Below, piece by piece: positions 57,061-64,000 of a stretch of DNA of 64,000 nt (position 1 is its first letter; every line of letters starts with the position of its first letter). A program made the position numbers and the translations under genes. The DNA is from Pyricularia pennisetigena (lineage: Eukaryota > Ascomycota > Sordariomycetes > Magnaporthales > Pyriculariaceae). The stretch lies in assembly GCF_004337985.1 (NCBI RefSeq), contig NC_043742.1:5864028-5928027 (forward strand). Direction: 5' to 3'. The notes below the pieces were generated by a model. It did not search any database. It worked only from the letters and a program-made list of their open reading frames with translations, and had not been told where the DNA came from.

Positions 57061-57898
57061 TGGTAAGCGCGGCTGTCCTTATCAGGGCCATTTCGTCCGA
57101 CTGCCATTTTCTAACCTTGGCGCCGCAGCCGAGACCACGATGATGTTGGTAACCAAAATACCGGTACTCTCAGGGCTTTACTTGCACCCGGTTTCTACTC
57201 TTGTTCAGGTGATTTTCCTGGCCTCTTACTTTTTTGTTCCAAGAAATATTAATATGGTACGAGGTTGCATAGGAAACAATGAACTCTTGGCGAGGAATTT
57301 TTTCATAGTAAGCGATCCACCAGCAAACAATCACACAGCACAGAGCCAAGCCTCCAAGCCTCGTTGATTATAAGTAACACTCCACTTGCAGCAACCCGCA
57401 CCCAGTCAGCACATCTACCGTCGTATGGAAGACTGGGGCCGTTTCCTCACCCACCACAATCCAACAGAGTGTCTAATCCCGCATCACGTCACCTAAACCA
57501 AACAAAAAAAAATGGGCAGTCTTGGACATGGCAGTTTTGCCGGGTGGAATCCCAGAAACGAAACACACAGCAACCCTCCTCAATTTTCCCGAGTCAGATT
57601 ACCTCCTGACGGCGCACTTACAGTACTTTACGATGCCTCTGAGGCTGTGTTTCGGCTCCTCGCTTCATGCTACATACCACGATTGCCATAGGTAGTTAAG
57701 GTTGGATCAATGTCACTTCACTCAGTTTAGCTTTGTTCTGGATATACTTAGCATACATTTGTATCGACTCTAATCTTGATCACACGCTGTAAATGCGGTA
57801 ACAGTCTTGCTGGTGGAGTTCTCGCCTGCTCGTCATCACTCCACTCTCCCCTCATCTCGCAGTCCCATCCATCCAGCTTAAGGGTCAGCAACAATCTG

Positions 57899-57904
57899 TA
57901 TAAA
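57899..57904 (+). promoter_or_regulatory. Candidate TATA box of carbonic anhydrase gene
   Basis: TATAAA 187 nt upstream of the ATG, followed by a pyrimidine-rich region. Position and context are suitable; no other evidence. Confidence 0.35.
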
Positions 57905-58090
57905 GTGTCCCCTCCCCCGGACGTTCGTAAATCTCATTTCATAAGATCAGCGCCCCAGCGAGCTCTCTATCCTGTCGTTTACAGCCTGTACCCTGCTCAG
58001 GGCCTGAACTTCTCGTCACTCTCTCTTTCTTGTCTATCCCAGTCAGCTCTTTACATTTCCTTAGTTTTCCCTTCCCAAAAAAAAAAAAAA

Positions 58091-59021
58091 ATGAGGAATA
58101 TCATCAGCGTCATGGCGGTGCTTCTGCCCGCAGTCTCTGCCTTCTGCGAGCACGGAACTACCCTCTTCCCCCGTGCCGAAGGCAGCACGGTCAAGGTAGC
58201 TAACTTTGGCTTCGGCGGCCTCCGCGGGCCCCTTAACTGGCACGGACTCAACAAGACCGCCAACGTCAAGTGCGCCACGGGGAGGGAGCAGTCGCCCATC
58301 GACATCAACACGAGCTCCAACAAGACGGTCAAGGGAAGCAGCCTGAATTTCAACATCGACTCGTACCCGCAAGGCGCCGAGCTTCTCAATCTCGGCAGCA
58401 CGCTCGAGGTCGTCGCCAACGGCACCATCAGTCTCGACAACAAGACTTACAAGCTGGCCCAGTTCCACTTCCACACGCCCAGCGAGCACCATCTGGACGG
58501 CGAGTATTTCCCTGCCGAGGTGCACTACGTCTTTCAGGCCGAAGGTATGTTTGCCGAGTTATCCCCGCCAGTAGAGTCTGGCCTCAAGAGCAACAAAATA
58601 AACAAAGACAGAAAAAGAAAAACACAATTACTAACCATACATCTAAACACTTACAGACAAGAGTATCTCCGTTGTCGGCTTCTTTATCGAGCTGGACAAG
58701 GAGAACCACGAGGTTCTGACCGGCGTGTTCCAGCGTGTGGACCAGGTCGCCAAGCCCGGCACGGCAGGACAGACGGGCGCGCTCAACTTCAACGGCCTGA
58801 AGACGCACCTGAGCGAGAGCGACGTCTACCAGTACAAGGGCTCTCTCACCACGCCGCCCTGCTCCGAGGGCATCCGGTGGAACGTCGTCCGGAAGCCGAT
58901 CACGATCGACATGGTCACCTTCAAGAAGATCAAGAGCATCATGAAGTTTAATGCTCGGTACGTGCAGAACACTCCCGGGGAGATCAACCTGCTAGAGAAT
59001 GCTGCCCAGAACCTCAAATGA
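58091..59021 (+). CDS. Secreted alpha-type carbonic anhydrase
   Basis: Join 58091..58544, 58657..59021; 272 aa. It interconverts CO2 and bicarbonate. A signal peptide (MRNIISVMAVLLPAVSAFCE) predicts secretion or a wall/periplasmic location. Zinc ligands are His126 and His128 in QFHFHTPSEH and His145 in AEVHYVF. The hallmark SLTTPPCSEGIRWNV lies near the C-terminus. Cys in the AFCEH and PPCSEG regions and NKT/NGT sequons fit an extracellular enzyme. The intron (112 nt, phase 1) has GTATGT, a CTAAC branch site and TACAG. The frame is open upstream to 57776, but the signal peptide fixes the start. Fourteen A lie immediately before the ATG. Confidence 0.95.
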
Positions 59022-60370
59022 GGTTGGGGTTGGAAGCGCGGGTAAGCTTTCCTGTTTTGGGTAATTTCTCTGGGAGATCAACATGGGAGAGACTTGGTGT
59101 TATGAGGATTGATGATTCATGCCCTCGCCCCCACGGGGTGAAGGTTTTTGTTTATTTTTGTTTGCAACGATGTTCCCTTTTTTCANNATGTTCTTTTCAC
59201 CCCCGCTTCGGACGGTTTTATATGTATATATAGTACATGGCCTTAAAAACCTTGTATAAACCAACCGTGTTATATTTAAACACTCAACAACAAAGTCATG
59301 GGCAAGGCACACTGTCACCCGTCAATTTCGTAAGCATTGTCCTAATTTTATCAGTCTCGGTCGCAGCCCCCATATTTGACCCAGAGTCGCGGGATCGTTT
59401 GAGTCAGGCAGGCGTTTCGGACAATGATAAATATATGGCTAAGATCGCCCGAGTTCAGATCAAGGTATTTTTGATGTCAAAGCCCGGACAACTGCAAGTC
59501 AAATGGCCAAACTTGTTGTAATTTTTGCAGATTGTCCCCCATCCCCCTTTTAGATTGTATGCTATTTCCCCTTCGTTTGAAACTTGTCGGGGTTGGGCCA
59601 GTGCTACGCGGTCGCTATTGATAACGGCGGCGATACTCGCGTGTGTTCCAGATGATTATTCTGACTGTGAGCTAAATTGGGTGCAGTTGTTCCTGTCAAT
59701 TCCATTTTAGGGTGAAAATGTGATACATCCACAATAAGAAACAAAATCACCACTAAAAGCCATAATTTGAGAGCGCATAAGCGCCTTATTTATAATAATA
59801 AAATTGACAGATTTAAATACATGCTCAAGGGATATCATTTCATTAATTCATAAAAACCGTGGAAAATAAGAAAATGCAATTCCAGTTTATCCCATTTCAC
59901 CGCACTCTTGGTGCTGCGAAGTGCAAGTACTTGCACATTTGGCAGCTGCAAGCTGCTTGTGCGCTAGTCAAACGACTAGATGATGGTGTTGCAAATAACA
60001 GAGAGCCGGAAAAAAAAAAAGAAGTGACGCGAAAACCCGAATGTGCGATTTCAATCGGCGCCATGGAAACAAATATATTCTTCTCTCTGCTCGGCGCTTA
60101 AAGGTGCGCACGCGCGAGGCCGGGGGAAAGGCCGTGAAAGCGAAAGCGGCGGCTCCCCCCACGGGTATGCCCTTGATTATGCCGAAGCCCACGTCTGGAA
60201 GTCTCGGATAGACTATACAGTCAGAGAGGGGCTCGAGCAGTCAAGTGCTGCCGTCTCTTCAGCGGGAGGCTGCAAAATTGATGGCGTTGTTGTTGTTGTT
60301 TGGCCATGTCAAAAGGGCCCTTGAGCGTGCTTGTTGTTGCTGATTTCGACTCGGCAGCAGCATGGTCGAT
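59022..60370. other. Convergent intergenic
   Basis: No gene seen. Two unresolved bases lie at 59186-59187 just past the carbonic anhydrase stop. A short frame at 59237-59521 has no recognisable feature. Confidence 0.4.
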
Positions 60371-60676
60371 TCAAGCGCCACCCTTGCGGAACACGTTCCA
60401 GCCGCTAAAGAGCCATTGAGAGCTGTGGCGACCGCAGTACGAGTGGGCGTTGGCAGTACCGGGCGAGGATGGCTTCCTCCACGAGCCAATGGAGCCAGAC
60501 GTCTTGCTGGAGCTGGAGCTGTCCTTGCGCTTGTTTGGGCGACGGCCGTCGGGGAAGGAGAGGGTGTAGTCTCCGGAGTGCCTTGAGGAGTCTGGGCTGC
60601 CCGGGGTGTTGTAGCGGCTGTTGGTAAAGTCCAAGGGCGCCGGAGGGGCGGCTCGTGAGGTTGCAGAGAACTTCAT
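60371..60676 (-). CDS. Small 101-aa basic hypothetical protein
   Basis: A single open frame from a Met in fair context. The protein is Ser/Pro/Arg-rich: PLDFTNSRYNTPGSPDSSRH, then LSFPDGRRPNKRKDSSSSSK, and ends with an aromatic patch QWLFSGWNVFRKGGA. The contrast between a disordered Ser-rich body and a Trp/Phe C-terminus suggests a real protein with a C-terminal binding motif. No family recognised, and there is no signal peptide or membrane span. An unseen upstream exon is possible because the frame extends through 61153 without a stop, but that part is not protein-like. Confidence 0.55.
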   Translation of the reverse strand: MKFSATSRAAPPAPLDFTNSRYNTPGSPDSSRHSGDYTLSFPDGRRPNKRKDSSSSSKTSGSIGSWRKPSSPGTANAHSYCGRHSSQWLFSGWNVFRKGGA

Positions 60677-63600
60677 TGTGGGTGTATGTATAGGTAGTAT
60701 GTGTGGGCGGTGTTGTATGTAATTATAAACAGGCACAGCCAGTCTGCTAATTACTGTGCGGTAGATTTGGTTTACCCTGGTGTGGATGGGTATGTTGGCT
60801 GGCAGTAAAAGGATCGAACTAGATCTAGATAGGATGAAAAGGAAGACTAAGCCTACGGGAACGGCGAGGCTGAGCGGGAGGGTATCTCTGATTATATACA
60901 CGTAAGTTGATCTGGACTGTACTCCCGAACACCAGAGCAAACAAAGAGTTTCGTCCACACACACCCCCCCAAAGTCGGCAAGTAGGGCTGATGATTTTGG
61001 GTCAGACTCGGTCATGTTGCATATCAATAAGCGTGGGGCCAGTCCTGGGCATCCCACCACAAGCCAACCTAATGAGGACATGGGACCCATGCTAGCTCGC
61101 GTTGGCGACAGGGTGTAGCTATCGCACAGTGAGCAAGGGTTCTCGATTGTCATTCTACAGCCCTTCTGGTTGGTTTTTTGTTGGGTCTCTTGTAGGGACT
61201 GCTCATCTCCCTTGATGATGCGGAGGTGTGATAATTTTCATGCGCAGGTCTGACGGGAAGGAATTTGACGAATTGATTTCCAATTGCAGATGCAAATAAC
61301 AAAAAATAGAGCAAGAGAGGACAAGAAAATCATCTCCTGTGGTCTCCTCGCCCGCCGAATCAACCAAGACCGGGCCAATGCAGAGTAACTTTGGTTGGAC
61401 GACTTACGAAAAATGTGCGACGGTGCCATCCGAATCAGGCAGCCACATTCCCCTGGATAACCCCCGCAGATCGCTTGGTCACACCCCATTCGGCAAGGAC
61501 AGTTAATCAATATCAGTCAAGAATTGAGTCGAACAATCTTTTAGGTGCCCACAAAATTCCAAGGGGTGTTTTGTTTTTACCCACGTAATACATCTGTCCG
61601 CCGACAACAATCCACTGGAAACATCCATGATATGGCGCCGAAGGAAATACGGAACCCCGGACGTCTGCTGACCTGCGTCGGCACGAATTCCGCTGCCACG
61701 CTTTGGCGGCCAACTGAGTCACTGTTCCCATTCCACATAATTTGGAATATTGCATGTTAATTTCTATGACGGTCTTGGTTTTTTTTTTTTTTTTTTTTTT
61801 TTTTTGTTGTGCTGACACGGTACCCGCAGGAAGCAAGGGTCGGGGAGAAACCCCGTGCTTGTAAATCATGAAAAGGGTATACCTGAGGAACATAGTGAAT
61901 GAATGATTTATTCGTATGGTTCTCTTGAATTACGGCAGCAAAGCAAAATAGACTGCGAAGCATGATCGAGTTGAGACGCCTAAGCGAACCATACCACGGT
62001 CATGCGTGGGGAAAACGCAATCGGCATGAGTAATAATTAATTCTACGGATAAAACATGGCATTGATACTTTCGTCCAATGTACAATAAGCTTTTGGCCAG
62101 GTATGGTTTTAAGCTAGCATCCTGACTGATTGCCTTCATAGGCACCTCATCCATACCATCCAACCCTCCCCCATATACAGCAAGGTAGTCTAAGTGTAGT
62201 TAGTATTCACAAAGTACTGTAGGCCCTACGGTAGCTTGGGTACGTCCCTTCAGTATGGAAATCGGAAATACGAAGACACGCTTCGTCACCCGTGGGCCAG
62301 GACCACTTGGGGCAAGAATGTTACCCATACCAGATCCAGTTAATTAACCGACGATATTCCATAATTAGAAATAGATGCTCGCGCTCGCTACTTCAAACCA
62401 CGGGCATTCCGCGTCCCCTGTTCATATAACAGTGCCAGTTAATATAGCTGGCAAGCCGGCTAGCATTGAGAGGATTCGTGGCCGGTCGGCGACCGGCTGT
62501 GGTAATAAGGGTAAACCCTGCTATGGTGCGAAATCGACCATGGGATGACGCGTAATGCTGTATGCAAAAAAAAAAAAAGGCTTCGACTACGAGAATTACT
62601 ATTTGTTGTCAAGACTAGTACCAAGATGGAAAACAAGAAGAGATGTTAACTTTATACGTTGCAGTATAATCCGTATTATATTAATTTCGACAGGCGATGG
62701 ACGGGAATGCTGTGGAGCACGACAATACTAGCCGTAGGGCGAGTCGAAACTACCTTGGGGAGAAAAAAAAGAAAAAAAGAAAAAAAAAAAGCCGCGCGAT
62801 TCACTCGATTCCACTAAAGAATTGTCCTTTTTTTCCCATGTGAATTCCGACTGCCCTGACGCGGCTTCCACCGGCTTGATTTGGTTCATTGGCTGTCTTT
62901 CTTTTGTTCCCCGGTGCCATGCCCAACGCCGTCGCTCGGCCGTCGCCCGCCGGACGCCAGCTTTGTAAGCTATCAACACCCCGTCAGGCTAGCAAAACCA
63001 GCTGGCCAGACGCTGTTGGGGGCAATTGCTGCCAAGTTGGTAAACAACTACCTACTTGGCGCGTAGGATCACCAAATTGCTGTCTTGGGTATAGATGGGG
63101 TTTCGATTTTCGCCCGGACTTGTTTACTGTACTGACGCCAGTTTGTTAATCCCGCCCTGGGCTAATTAGCCCAAAACATCTATAGCCTAAAACGGCTCAG
63201 GATTGGCAGCATAGGCATGGGAATCCTGGCAATCGTCTGATGGTTGGGCCACACCCGGCAAAAGCCTCCTGAAGAAAAGAACAAAAATCTTGTGTCAAAC
63301 ACTCCGAACTCCGAAGAACAAAAAGGGAGCTTCGACGAGAAAAAAAAAAAAAATTCCCGACAGCCCCCTAGGGTCCCACCAAGATGTCATCAAGGTATTT
63401 GTCAATGCCGTCAATGCTATTGAGCGTGTGGAGGAAGGACCACGCGAGCTCGGGAGATCAAAATTCATGCAGCGCAAAGACTCCCCCTATCGATTCAAAC
63501 ATGATTAACCCTCATTTGTTCGTCCTTACTTTACTGAGGTAACGGGGTCAAGGCGACCATGAAAAACACAAACATGGGACGGAGATAAGAGGGCGTGTCA

Positions 63601-64000
63601 GTTATGCAGCCATGGTTGAGACTACTTCACTACCGCATGTTCTCTAAGTGCCTGGACGAAACCACCCTGTTGTCTGGGTTTAAGGTTTTTTTTTCAGTAC
63701 GGGAGGCAACCAAGAAACCTACCCCTCCCCACCATTGATCTAGCGAGTCGGTTTAAATAAGGGGGAAAAGGGGAAGGAGAATCAAAGTGATCGACAACGC
63801 CTATACATGCTACTATCAATGATTTACCTGGGTCAATTGTAGTATACTGGTGATCTTTGACGCAAACAGAAAGAATAAAATAAATAAAAAGACCACGTGA
63901 TACTGTGCGCCGGCCAAGGTCTCAAAAGAGCAAAAGCCAAGCATCCATCGGTCAAGGACATTTCCTTGTTCATATGATAAGGGGTGTGGTAATTAATGAT
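60677..64000. other. Gene-free right end
   Basis: About 3.3 kb to the window edge without a supportable gene. It holds poly-T at about 61780-61805, a palindrome at 62481-62497, and several short A tracts. Open frames are under 130 aa and low complexity. Confidence 0.45.
62481..62497. repeat. Palindrome GCCGGTCG-G-CGACCGGC
   Basis: Perfect 8-bp arms around one G in otherwise gene-free DNA. It resembles an inverted CGG-type site as bound by Zn(II)2Cys6 dimers, but this is suggestion only. Confidence 0.6.

Larger units (their letters stand above)
55922..58090. promoter_or_regulatory. Divergent intergenic region PHS1 / carbonic anhydrase
   Basis: About 2.2 kb, A/T-rich around 56270-56480, without a supportable gene. 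It has two unresolved bases next to a C17 run (57042-57060) and a C/T-rich leader before the carbonic anhydrase start. Confidence 0.45.

Noticed and set aside
57776..58090. N-terminal extension of the carbonic anhydrase frame
   Set aside because: The internal Met at 58091 starts a clear signal peptide, and the upstream part includes a poly-Lys run from the A tract.

Overview
The window is nuclear DNA of a filamentous ascomycete. Genes are split by short introns (mostly 55-130 nt) with GTRNGY donors, CTRAC-type branch sites and YAG acceptors. The gene set is fungal: KCH-type potassium channel, Zn(II)2Cys6 regulator, HP1 with chromo and chromoshadow domains, PHS1, COX15. Intergenic DNA is rich in long poly-T/poly-A tracts and TACCTACCT/AGGTAGG motifs. 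That style and several protein endings fit Sordariomycetes, possibly Magnaporthales; the order-level call is inference.

I support 21 protein genes, with exon coordinates where splice sites could be read. No tRNA, rRNA, CRISPR array or intact transposon was recognised. Left part (1-17 kb): a partial Doa4-type deubiquitinase (-) faces VPS27 (+). Then come a hypothetical gene whose exon junction sits on a (TA)20 repeat, a histidine phosphatase, a KCH potassium channel, and a flavin/FAD oxidoreductase. Middle (17-34 kb): an unlisted-size 55-aa membrane microprotein (-), HP1 (-), a coiled-coil hypothetical (+), cytosolic lysyl-tRNA synthetase (+), and a ZIP metal transporter (-). Right part (38-61 kb): a DxxxD-type (probably manganese) CDF transporter, COX15, a degenerate protein kinase, a roadblock/LAMTOR2-like protein, a Zn(II)2Cys6 regulator, an Ser/Pro-rich hypothetical, an alpha/beta hydrolase, PHS1, a secreted alpha carbonic anhydrase and a small 101-aa protein.

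Most genes are housekeeping and not one pathway. Local functional links are: Doa4 with Vps27 (entry and exit of ubiquitin at the multivesicular body, divergently arranged); three ion transporters (K+, ZIP, CDF) within 30 kb; and a LAMTOR2-like protein beside a pseudokinase. The most unusual signals are a 55-aa membrane protein whose stop codon abuts a hairpin, two perfect hairpins in one convergent intergenic region, in-frame 27-nt exons in both metal transporters (one splitting the metal-binding DxxxD motif), and the TA repeat at an exon junction.
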